From Bacteroidales bacterium UBA1195 (lineage in GTDB: Bacteria > Bacteroidota > Bacteroidia > Bacteroidales > WCHB1-69), in NCBI GenBank assembly GCA_002309855.1, contig DBYD01000012.1, positions 9,618-17,490 of the forward strand: a stretch of 7,873 bases of DNA, written 5' to 3'. Under the pieces are notes generated by a model. The model saw only the letters and a list, made by a program, of their open reading frames with translations, was not told the DNA's origin and did not search any database. The translations under genes and the position numbers were made by a program. Numbering within the stretch: position 1 is the first letter of the stretch; every line of letters begins with the position of its first letter. Shown here piece by piece: positions 1 to 7,500 of the stretch.

Positions 1-690
1 ATCACCAATGTGACCCGCAGCGACCGCCGCTACCATTACATGACGGAGGCATACGCCAAAACCGCCTCCAACGACCCCGATGTTCAGGCGGCATTCTACC
101 AGTATTTCCCGGATTGGAACAAGACTGGAGATGTGTCGAAGGACATCTACAACTACCTGATGTCAAAGGAGCTTCCTGCCGAAATGAAGGACGAGGACTA
201 CAGCAACTTCATGGTATGGCACCGCGGACTGGCAGTGCCTGCCGCCCGCAACATGGGTGACGAAACGGTGCAACGCGGCAAACAGCTGTTCCAACAGTTA
301 GGATGCGCATACTGCCACCGTCCCAGCTGGACCACCGGCGAGGACAACTTCACCGACCCCAACGGCTTCTTTGCTGACGGGGACGCACGCCTGCCCCGCT
401 ATCCTAACCAGAAGATATGGCCCTACTCCGATTTTGTGCAGCACAGGCTCTACATGGTCAACGACATCCGCACAGGCTGGTGCCGCACCACCCCGTTGTG
501 GGGTCGCGGGCTCTCCAGGCTCTGCACCGGTGCCGACGACCGTCTGCACGACTACCGCGCCCGCAACGTCACGGAGGCGATCATGTGGCACGGCAGCGCA
601 CAGAGCGACGCCCGCAAATCGGTGGAGAAATACCGCAAGCTGAGCAAGGCCGAACGGGACGCCGTGGTGAAATTCATCGAATCCATTTAA
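1..690 (+). CDS. Di-haem oxidoreductase family protein (DUF1111), carboxy-terminal part
   Basis: The frame is open from base 1 with no stop upstream, so the gene is cut by the left window edge and 229 codons are visible. A c-type haem site, CAYCH, lies at 304-318, preceded by the usual helix with a GKQLFQQLGC sequence. Downstream come features of the DUF1111 family (also annotated as thiol oxidoreductase or CCP-like di-haem protein): IWPYSDF, RTTPLWGRGL, RLHDYRARN and EAIMWHG, ending in the typical final helix (LSKAERDAVVKFIESI). Family members are normally longer and carry a second, more amino-terminal haem site, which would lie outside the window. The protein should be exported and act in the periplasm or at the outer membrane as a redox or peroxidase-like protein; its substrate is unknown. 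In other bacteria such genes often sit beside imelysin-type iron-regulated proteins. It lies 27 bases upstream of ccsBA, whose product would attach its haem. Family is confident; function is inference. Confidence 0.85.
   Translation: MTNVTRSDRRYHYMTEAYAKTASNDPDVQAAFYQYFPDWNKTGDVSKDIYNYLMSKELPAEMKDEDYSNFMVWHRGLAVPAARNMGDETVQRGKQLFQQLGCAYCHRPSWTTGEDNFTDPNGFFADGDARLPRYPNQKIWPYSDFVQHRLYMVNDIRTGWCRTTPLWGRGLSRLCTGADDRLHDYRARNVTEAIMWHGSAQSDARKSVEKYRKLSKAERDAVVKFIESI
304..318 (+). other. CXXCH haem c attachment motif
   Basis: The codons at 304-318 read Cys-Ala-Tyr-Cys-His, the covalent attachment site for a c-type haem with the His as proximal ligand. It is the only CXXCH in the visible part of this protein. 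The distal ligand cannot be assigned from the sequence alone. Confidence 0.9.
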
Positions 691-717
691 TTTTAATATT
701 TTTGATTTCAACATGAT

Positions 718-2937
718 ATGATGAGAAAAACAACATCAGTCATCATAGTGCTGCTTGCAGGGATTCTTGCAGGCAGCACTTTTTTGGAAAAACAGACGGG
801 TACCGCATTCGTGTCGGAACACATCCACCACTCCCCTATCTTCATCGCACTATGGGCATTGCTGGCAATTGCATCCACTATCCTGATGCTCAGGGAAGGG
901 AATTGGAAACGATTATCCGTCTCCACACTTCACACCGCCCTGTATCTGATTCTGGCCGGAGCCCTGCTCTCCACGCTTTTCGGACAGCACGGCAGCGTCA
1001 CCCTCACACCGGGCGAGGCGGTACAGACATTCCGGTCGGAAAAAAACGGAACCCGGACACTGCCCTTCCGACTGACCCTGGAACGTTTTGAAACAGTCTG
1101 TTACCCGGGCACCCGCTCACCGATGGACTATGTGAGCCATGTGCGGGTGGACGACATGGAAAGGTCTGTCCGGAAAAAAGCCGATGTCTCCATGAACAAC
1201 ATACTCAAATACAGAAACTACCGCTTTTACCAGAACGATTTTGACGAGACAGGGCGCTCCGTTCTGGAGGTGGCCCGCGACCCGTGGGGGATCGGCTTCA
1301 CCTACGCAGGATATATTATCTTGTTTTTCAGCCTGATTTTTATGTTTTTTGAAAAAGAGGGAAGATTCAGGACACTGCTCCGTGATCCTCTGCTGAAAAA
1401 GGGGGCGTTGGCTGCCACGGCAATCCTTCTGCTTTGCGCACAAAGCCTCTGCGCCAATCCCGCCCCCCGCACACTGCCGCGCGAATCCGCCCGCGAAATG
1501 GGGGAAATTTATGTGCTCTACAATGGAAGAATCTGCCCTATGGGAACATTGGCGAAGGATTTCACCACCAAACTGTGCGGGAAGGCACATTATAAGGGGC
1601 TCACATCCGAGCAGGTGCTGGGCGGATGGATCTTCCATTTTGAAGACTGGGCGGAGGAACCCATGATCAAAATAAAGGGTAAAGAAGTTCGGAAAATATT
1701 GGGTATAAACGGAAAATATGCAAGTTTGATGGATTTTGCCGATGCCCGTGGAAAGAACAGAATTGACGCTGCAATGGAAAAACTCCCCATGGGCGACCCG
1801 ATGTTCAAAAAACTTGCCGCCGCAAACGAAAAACAGCAGATAATCCAAATGATCCTTAACAGGAAACTGCTTAAAATCTTCCCCGTTGCCGACAGTGCCG
1901 GAAACCTGGACTGGTATTCGCAGAACGACGCCCTGCCGTTAGATTTGGATGGGAACGAATATCTTTTCATACGAAAGCAGCTGAACTACTGTCAGGAGTT
2001 GGTTGTAATGCAGGAATTTGACATGTTGGATACCGTTTTCGCCAAAACCGTGAAATACCAAAAGCAGCACGCATCCGGATTTCTACCATCCCCGTTCCGC
2101 TTCCGTGCGGAGATTCTTTACAACAGGATCAGTGCTGGAAAATGGACGGCCATGTCCGGAGTGACTATCGGACTGCTGTTTTTCTTCCTCTTCCTGTTCT
2201 ATAGTGGAAAATGTAAAAGGATGCCACAGACAATCAGACGGATTGGTTTGCTTTGCATGGTGCTGGTCACAATTTTTCTGGCATTCATGTTTGCGCTGCG
2301 CTGGATTGTCGGCGGGCACATACCGATGGCCGGAAGCCATGACACGATGAACCTGATGGCACTGTTTGTCTGCATACTGTGCCTCTGCCTGCACAAACGC
2401 ACCGGAATGGCGGTCCCCTCCGGCCTGCTCATGACAGGATTCCTGATGCTTGTTTCCATGATTGGTGGCGCGAACCCAACTGTGACACCGCTGATGCCCG
2501 TGCTCTCCTCCCCGCTCCTCAGCCTGCACGTCACCGTCATCATGATGGCATACGCGATGCTATTTTTCGTGGCGCTAAACAGCATTGCCGCCATCATCGC
2601 AGGATGTGGCCATGGCAGGATGCTGGAACAGATGGAACGCCAACGGCTCTTGGGCATGCTCCTGCTCTATCCGGCCACAGCCCTGCTGGCTGTCGGCATT
2701 TTCATCGGGGCGGTATGGGCCAACATATCATGGGGCAGGTACTGGTCGTGGGACCCGAAGGAGGTCTGGGCACTGATAACACTGTTTGTCTACGCCATGC
2801 CGTTACACGACAGAATCTGGCGGAATTTTCAAAAGCCCTGGTTCTTCCACATCTATTGCCTGATAGCCTTCCTGAGCGTGCTCATCACCTATTTCGGCGT
2901 GAACTTCATCTTAGGCGGCATGCACGCGTATAATTAG
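718..2937 (+). CDS. ccsBA: Cytochrome c synthase, ResB-CcsA fusion (CcsBA, System II)
   Basis: This complete 739-residue inner-membrane protein exports haem and ligates it to CXXCH motifs of apocytochromes in the periplasm (System II). The amino part is ResB/CcsB-like: hydrophobic segments near residues 7-22, 39-58, 69-87 and 194-211, with His71 in the third as a candidate haem ligand, and a soluble loop at about 90-190. Another hydrophobic segment (229-245) precedes a large soluble region (246-475). The carboxy part is CcsA-like, with about seven or eight helices. It carries the WWD haem-handling motif WGRYWSWDPKEVWAL (672-686), with candidate external haem histidines His604 (SLHVTVIMMAYA) and His697 (AMPLHDR). 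Two ATG codons are adjacent at 718 and 721, and the first is used here; no Shine-Dalgarno sequence is present, as is common in Bacteroidota. The gene follows a haem c protein gene by 27 bases and probably shares its transcript. Its TAG stop overlaps the palindrome. Confidence 0.95.
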   Translation: MMRKTTSVIIVLLAGILAGSTFLEKQTGTAFVSEHIHHSPIFIALWALLAIASTILMLREGNWKRLSVSTLHTALYLILAGALLSTLFGQHGSVTLTPGEAVQTFRSEKNGTRTLPFRLTLERFETVCYPGTRSPMDYVSHVRVDDMERSVRKKADVSMNNILKYRNYRFYQNDFDETGRSVLEVARDPWGIGFTYAGYIILFFSLIFMFFEKEGRFRTLLRDPLLKKGALAATAILLLCAQSLCANPAPRTLPRESAREMGEIYVLYNGRICPMGTLAKDFTTKLCGKAHYKGLTSEQVLGGWIFHFEDWAEEPMIKIKGKEVRKILGINGKYASLMDFADARGKNRIDAAMEKLPMGDPMFKKLAAANEKQQIIQMILNRKLLKIFPVADSAGNLDWYSQNDALPLDLDGNEYLFIRKQLNYCQELVVMQEFDMLDTVFAKTVKYQKQHASGFLPSPFRFRAEILYNRISAGKWTAMSGVTIGLLFFFLFLFYSGKCKRMPQTIRRIGLLCMVLVTIFLAFMFALRWIVGGHIPMAGSHDTMNLMALFVCILCLCLHKRTGMAVPSGLLMTGFLMLVSMIGGANPTVTPLMPVLSSPLLSLHVTVIMMAYAMLFFVALNSIAAIIAGCGHGRMLEQMERQRLLGMLLLYPATALLAVGIFIGAVWANISWGRYWSWDPKEVWALITLFVYAMPLHDRIWRNFQKPWFFHIYCLIAFLSVLITYFGVNFILGGMHAYN

Positions 2938-2964
2938 TAGAGACGCAATGCATTGCGTCTCTAC
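2937..2964. repeat. 28-bp perfect palindrome between convergent genes, candidate two-way terminator
   Basis: The left arm GTAGAGACGCAATG is followed directly by its exact reverse complement, with no loop and no mismatch over 14 pairs. The first base is the G of the ccsBA stop codon, and the hmuV stop lies 9 bases beyond the other end. As RNA it would fold into a strong hairpin from either strand. No clear U-tract follows on either side, so it is not a textbook intrinsic terminator, although the position between convergent genes suits that role. From memory, very similar GTAGAGACGC-type palindromes are dispersed in many copies in Bacteroidota and cyanobacteria, so it may be a mobile REP- or MITE-like repeat. 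Copy number in this genome cannot be seen here. Confidence 0.85.
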
Positions 2965-2973
2965 ATTCCAATC

Positions 2974-3300
2974 CTATTCCGGAACGTATATGATTTCGCC
3001 GTTCTCCAGCTCGTATGCGGTGCCGACACGCCTGCCGAGGGAACCGGAGCTGTTATCATCGTTTTCCGAAGGGGTGTAGCGGTTTATCTTCTCCCCCTCC
3101 TTGGTGATAATCTCCATATCCTCCTTTCCGGGATTCTTCACGATGGTGAAATCCTCCTTGCTGAACATCTCCGTCATGTTGTAACGGCTGACCAAAGCCA
3201 CCATCAGCGCCACGGCGAACACCATTGCCACATCGAACAGATTGCTCACCACACTCATCGGATCCTCCTCCTCAGAGGAGCGTAACAGATTCCTTCTCAT
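2974..3300 (-). CDS. hmuV: DUF2149 membrane protein, HmuV-like, with ExbD-like helix
   Basis: This is a complete 108-residue protein. After a short charged start (RRNLLRSSEEEDP) comes one membrane helix at about residues 17-38, NLFDVAMVFAVALMVALV, with Asp23 near its amino end. The rest is a soluble, probably periplasmic domain of about 70 residues ending in VGTAYELENGEIIYVPE. I recognise the pattern as DUF2149, the last gene of hmuYRSTUV in Porphyromonas gingivalis, where it is called HmuV; its function is unknown. The single helix with one early Asp resembles ExbD, TolR and MotB, where that Asp carries protons, and the gene directly follows an ExbB-like gene. I infer that it is the partner subunit of a proton channel. 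The ATG overlaps the hmuU stop in an ATGA, suggesting translational coupling. A second in-frame ATG (Met15) has a good Shine-Dalgarno sequence; the longer form is preferred because I remember the acidic EEEDPMS stretch as typical of the family. Confidence 0.85.
   Translation of the reverse strand: MRRNLLRSSEEEDPMSVVSNLFDVAMVFAVALMVALVSRYNMTEMFSKEDFTIVKNPGKEDMEIITKEGEKINRYTPSENDDNSSGSLGRRVGTAYELENGEIIYVPE
3264..3270 (-). promoter_or_regulatory. Shine-Dalgarno-like GAGGAGG ahead of an internal hmuV ATG
   Basis: On the minus strand GAGGAGG is followed by a 5-base spacer and then an in-frame ATG at 3258-3256 (Met15 of HmuV). Strong Shine-Dalgarno matches are uncommon in Bacteroidota. However, the same bases encode the Glu-Glu-Glu run of the protein, so the match may be only a by-product of coding. 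It leaves the true start of hmuV (108 or 94 residues) slightly open. Confidence 0.4.
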
Positions 3301-3899
3301 TTTCCCGAATGTTTTTCTTTCAACAGTTCAGCCACAAAAACAAGCTGGTTCATCTCCTCCACATACCAGCGGCGCTTTACCTGCTGCACGGCGAAACCGA
3401 CCGCGCTGCTGAAAAGCCCGACCACGGTGGTGGCGAACGCCACCTGCATGTTATAGGCCATGGAGGCAATGTCGCCGGTGGAAAGCCCCACCAAGGCTGG
3501 CCCCATCGGTATCAGGGTGCCCATAAGGCCGAACATCGGACCCATTTTGGCCAACATTTTGGATGGTGTAAGCTCCTTGTCGGCGGCAGCCTCAAAATCG
3601 GCCACCACCTTCTCAATCCTTGCCGGACTCCCCTCCGACTGTTGCAGCTCCTTCAGATGCCGCATGAAAAGTGAACGGCTTTTGGCCGGCAGCTCCGCCC
3701 AAAAGTCATCAAGATTGTCTGGAGTGAGCGTCCGAAGATGCTCCTGCGTCCGAAAATGCGATTTGCGCACGTCCAAGTACTGCCCGAAAAAGCCCCCGAC
3801 CATCAGCAGGGAACGGCAGAAAAAATAGATCAGCAACAGGATGACAGGCACAAGGAGGCCGGTTGAGATCCAGTAGAGAATGTCTGAGATGTAGTGCAT
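3297..3899 (-). CDS. hmuU: MotA/TolQ/ExbB-family proton channel protein, HmuU-like
   Basis: This complete 200-residue inner-membrane protein has three predicted helices: about 10-33, 118-138 and 152-174. A cytoplasmic stretch of about 80 residues separates the first two, which is the ExbB/TolQ layout. The family signature is clear: GPMFGLMGTLIPMGPAL in helix 2 with Thr128, and AFATTVVGLFSSAVGF in helix 3 with Thr157/Thr158. These match the ExbB positions that line the proton path in helices 2 and 3. It is somewhat shorter than E. coli ExbB (244 residues). Order and size match hmuU of the Porphyromonas gingivalis haem operon. By family it would form an oligomeric channel that converts the proton gradient into mechanical work with an ExbD-like partner, here probably the overlapping hmuV product. 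The start ATG has no Shine-Dalgarno sequence and lies 50 bases after hmuT, beyond an octamer tandem repeat. Whether it energises TonB-dependent transport or HmuS itself is open. Confidence 0.9.
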   Translation of the reverse strand: MHYISDILYWISTGLLVPVILLLIYFFCRSLLMVGGFFGQYLDVRKSHFRTQEHLRTLTPDNLDDFWAELPAKSRSLFMRHLKELQQSEGSPARIEKVVADFEAAADKELTPSKMLAKMGPMFGLMGTLIPMGPALVGLSTGDIASMAYNMQVAFATTVVGLFSSAVGFAVQQVKRRWYVEEMNQLVFVAELLKEKHSGK

Positions 3900-3919
3900 G
3901 GTTGTTTAGATTAGATGTT

Positions 3920-3951
3920 AAAATGTGAAAATGTGAAAATGTGAAAATGTT
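3920..3951. repeat. Tandem octamer repeat, four copies, between hmuT and hmuU
   Basis: AAAATGTG on the plus strand is repeated four times without gaps (3920-3927, 3928-3935, 3936-3943, 3944-3951); only the last base of the fourth copy differs. The block fills most of the 50-base hmuT-hmuU gap, and its last two bases enter the hmuT stop codon (3950-3952). The gene direction reads CACATTTT. Such arrays can change copy number by slippage, which here would alter only the leader length of hmuU. I see no hairpin and no promoter match in it. Confidence 0.9.
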
Positions 3952-4537
3952 AAGTTGTTAAGAAATTGGCGGCGGTTCTGCCGTTGACGGTGGCGATCAC
4001 GCCTAACGCGGCAATGACGGCATTAACCAGAAAAAGCAATTCAAGACGCAGTTCCTCCTCCGGAACAAGACGGCGCATAGCCCAAATTCCCAAGACAATG
4101 AAAACCGACACGGCGGCTGCCAGAGACCACGAGACCAACGGAAAGGAGACTCCGGGGAGCATAAAGATGAGCTGCACCTGCAGGCTGAAAATCACCACAA
4201 GATAGAGCAGTCCGGGAAATCCCTTCAGTCCGAGATAGAGCCAGCGGGAAATCCGGCTCCCCTCCTGCCGCTCCGGAAACGCGTGCCGGATGCAGAAGGC
4301 AATCTGCAATGCAACCTCGACAAAAAGCAGCACCGCAGTATCGGCCATCAGGTCGGGATTGGAGAGCCAGTCGGCAATCTGCATCCTGCTTCGGGTGATG
4401 GCCAACGGCCAGGAAAAGCCGGTAACCAGGGCGGTGCAGACCACGACGGCGGCCACAGCCCGGCGGCTGCAGAAAGTCATCTTCAGCAGCAGGCTGGCCA
4501 GAAGCAGTGCCATAAGACAAATCACCAATGCATGCAT
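3950..4537 (-). CDS. hmuT: Six-helix membrane protein of the haem operon, HmuT-like
   Basis: This complete 195-residue protein is strongly hydrophobic, with six predicted membrane helices at about residues 2-20, 27-48, 63-85, 106-127, 132-155 and 165-184. Short charged loops separate them (CSRR at 23-26, RHAFPERQEGSR at 84-95, RRLVPEEELR at 155-164). I see no catalytic or transporter signature. The assignment rests on position: it lies between the chelatase-like hmuS and the ExbB-like hmuU, where hmuT is found in Porphyromonas gingivalis; that HmuT is also an uncharacterised membrane protein. Plausible but unproven roles are a membrane scaffold joining HmuS to the HmuU-HmuV motor, or a path for iron or porphyrin across the inner membrane. 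The ATG lies 12 bases after the hmuS stop, indicating co-transcription. It should not be confused with the periplasmic haem-binding HmuT of proteobacterial ABC systems. Confidence 0.75.
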   Translation of the reverse strand: MHALVICLMALLLASLLLKMTFCSRRAVAAVVVCTALVTGFSWPLAITRSRMQIADWLSNPDLMADTAVLLFVEVALQIAFCIRHAFPERQEGSRISRWLYLGLKGFPGLLYLVVIFSLQVQLIFMLPGVSFPLVSWSLAAAVSVFIVLGIWAMRRLVPEEELRLELLFLVNAVIAALGVIATVNGRTAANFLTT

Positions 4538-4540
4538 ATC

Positions 4541-4546
4541 CCTCCC
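4541..4546 (-). promoter_or_regulatory. Shine-Dalgarno-like GGGAGG ahead of hmuT
   Basis: The minus-strand gap between hmuS and hmuT reads AAAAGGGAGGGAT just before ATG. The GGAGG core sits only three bases from the start codon, closer than usual. It supports the ATG at 4537 as the hmuT start and is notable because the other starts in the window mostly lack such a sequence. Confidence 0.45.
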
Positions 4547-4549
4547 TTT

Positions 4550-7500
4550 TTATTCCATATCACGGTTACGCCTGCGCCTCCGGATCATCCATACCGACAG
4601 CACCGCAGCGGCAGCCACACCGATAATGACCATGATATTGCTTACGGTCTGGCGCAGCATGTTGCCCCTATTCAGCTCCTCCCTTTTCATCACCACACTC
4701 TTTTGGTCGGATTGGGCAACGGTCTGCGACTGGCGCACCTGACGTATCTGTTTTTTGTACTGCTCTGCGGCCTGCGCATCCACATTTTTTGAGATGAACT
4801 GCTGCAGCTTCACGTTGTCACAGACCATGCCGGAGCAGGCTGCGCCGTGGTCCCGCACAAGCTCCGTATGCAGCTTCGCCACATCGGACAGCTGTTCCGC
4901 AGAGGCCTTCCACATGCCCTTGCGGGCACTCTCCATCATCACGGCGGTCATCTCCTGCAGTGCGGCGGGATTCTCCCCCTCAAAATATTGCCGGAGGTTC
5001 ATGTTGAACTTGTCCTTCACATACACACCATAAATCTCGTCCCACATTTCGTTGTCTATCGCCTCAGGCTTCATGACATTCCATCCGTAGGTGTTCTGCA
5101 CCAGCTCGGAGAAGGTGTTTGCGGAGGAGGCGCCGCCCCGCATCATTTCGCGGATATAGTTGGGGTTGAACAGCGTGGTACGGCTCTCCACCCCTATCGC
5201 CTCCTTAACCTCCTGCATCCGCATGTGGTTACGGTTGCGGTAATCGCTCAGGTAGGCATCCGGATCCTTGCCGGTGACATTGCGCACGGCAAGGTTCATT
5301 CCGCCCATGAACTCATAAACATGGTCAAGGCTCAACGCACCCCACGTGTTGCTCTGGCGCGGCTGTATGACCGCATCGGTGTTTGAGAGCGCGGCCTCGA
5401 AGGCGTACTGCCGCATGTTCTCCCAATGCACCTCGTCACCGTAAAAGGCACCCATATTGTTCAGGTAGGTCTCCGCAATTTCAGATTCGTTTTCCCAACG
5501 GTCGCCGGCCTGCACCAGGCCCTGTATGCCGGTGCCGTATCCGCCGTTCACGCCGCCGAACACCCTGAAGGAGGATATTTCGCGCGCCTCCTTTGGACTC
5601 AAACCCTTACCGACCAATATCCGTTCGGTCTCCACAACCCCCGCCGCCACCTGGTTGGCAAAGGTGTCGTTACCGGATGCGGCTGCCATCTCCACAGCGC
5701 GGTTGATGAGGAAAAGGCGCGATGCGGCGATGTCACGCAGCTGTCCGCTGGTCTGCACCACCACATCGATGCGCGGACGGCCCAGCTCACGCGAAGGGAT
5801 TAGCCGAAGATCCGTCACCCGCCCGAAAGCGTCACGAAGCGGCTCCACGCCCAACATGTAAAGCACCTGCGCGACGGTTGCCCCTTCGGTCTCGATGAAC
5901 TCCCCGCTCCAGAGCGTGTAGCTCACCTTGCGCGGCAGGCTGTCGTGATGCCGCTGCCGGTAAAGTCTGATGGTGTTCTCCGCCAGCATCTTCCCCTTCT
6001 CCCACGCAGCCTCCGACGGTGTATTCTCCGCATTGATGCCGTACAGGTTGCGTCCGGTCGGCATCGTGTTGGAATTTACGATGGGGTCACCGCCGGGTGA
6101 GGGTGAAATGTAGCCACCGTCAAGCGCATTCAAGATGGAACGGAGCTCCATGGAGGGACTATCCTGCAACAGCTGGCGGTAGCGGTTCACATTCAGGATG
6201 CTCCGTTCCACCTCCATCACCGCCAGTGCCCACTGGATCTCCTCACGGCTGTAACCGTCCTTCATCATGCCGCTGTCAGACCGGTTTGACACAGCTGCAG
6301 CGGAGGTAGTCTCCTTTTTCATGGCCTTCTCCATCTTTTTCAGAGCTTCGGGGCTAGCCCCCATCATCTTGGCCATCTTCAACGCCTTTTCAGGGCGCAT
6401 GCCGCCGCCCATCCTGCGCATCATCCGGCTCATTCCATCCTGCTGCCCCGCCGGACGGCTGCGGTCGGCATGGGTGGCTCCAGGCATCTCATCAGCCATG
6501 GAGGCCATCATCGACATCATATCGACAGGTGCCTGCGCATCCGAAATTTCCCTTGCACGCTCCAACTCTTCCGGTGTGATGGCAGCCACCTTGCAGACCA
6601 ACGCATCGGTCGCCACGGCAGGATTTTGGAGAATCCGCGACACCAGCTCACGCGCCGGTTGCAGATAACGGGCTGAAAACTCCGTGCGGCGGCGTTCCGC
6701 ATCGGGAACAGCCCTGCCGCGCAGCTTGTCCAACGCCAGCAGGCTGTAGGCCACCGGATCGGTCGTCATGGCGAAGACGCTGCTTTCAATATGCCTTTTT
6801 TCATAAGGTTCTCCAAGTATATAGGGATGCCCGGCCATCTTCTCATTGGCCAGCTCCTCCGCAAAGTTTTCAATGCGTCCGATATCATCCTCGCTGTACG
6901 GTATGGAGAGATTGCTGTCAAGCTCCAGTGCGCGGTGTATGCCCAGAGTTACCGCCAGCCGCTTGACCGCAAGGGAGGCCTTTTCCGCATCCCCATGCTG
7001 TTCCAATGTATGATAATAGGTTTTGACACTTTCGGACAACTCGCGGTAGCTGCCGCGCACACCGCTTTCCATGAATGGTGGCGTAAGGTATGAGAGCAGC
7101 GTGGCGTATGAGCGGCGTTTCGCAGTAAGCCCTTCGCCCACATTGCCGATTGTATAGAGGTAGAAATGCGGCATTGTCCCGATCAGACGGTCAGGCCAGT
7201 CGTTGTCGCACAAGGCATTCTGCTTGCGCGGCGTGAACTCGAGGCTGCCGTGGGTGCCGAAATGGACAATGGCATCGGCATGGAAGCCGAACCTTGCCCA
7301 AAGATATGCGGCGATGTAGGTGTGCGGCGGAGCGCTCTCCGTACCGTGCACTATTTTGAATGTGTTGCCGCCCAGTCCCGCCATGGGCTGCGGCATCAGC
7401 ACCACATTGCCGAACTGCAGCCGCGCCACTGCCAGCTTTCCGCCGGAGTTCATATATTTTCCCGGAAAATCCCCATACAGTGAAACAACTTCGGAATATC

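Noticed and set aside
10..12. GTG as the start codon of the DUF1111 gene
   Set aside because: The frame is open from base 1, the visible product lacks a signal peptide and the amino-terminal half of the family, so the gene continues to the left of the window.
697..704. TATTTTTG as a Bacteroidota -7 promoter box (TAnnTTTG) for ccsBA
   Set aside because: The match is exact but lies in an AT-rich 27-base gap, has no TTTG at the -33 position, and would leave a leader of only a few bases.
1590..1970. Minus-strand open frame of 126 codons opposite ccsBA
   Set aside because: It lies antisense within the soluble region of a complete, recognisable CcsBA and has no domain or start signal of its own.
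3225..3674. Plus-strand open frame of 149 codons opposite hmuU and hmuV
   Set aside because: It lies antisense to two clear family members, crosses their boundary, and has a His- and Pro-rich low-complexity translation with no recognisable domain.
3920..3951. CRISPR-like array
   Set aside because: The eight-base units are directly abutted with no spacers, so this is a simple tandem repeat.
4521..4530. ATCACCAATG, identical to the first ten bases of the window, as an attachment site or direct repeat
   Set aside because: A ten-base match does not extend on either side, both copies lie in coding sequence, and one such coincidence is expected by chance over a window of this size.
4847..5386. 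Plus-strand open frame of 179 codons opposite hmuS
   Set aside because: It is antisense to well-conserved CobN-family sequence, and its His/Leu-rich composition is typical of a shadow frame in GC-rich coding DNA.
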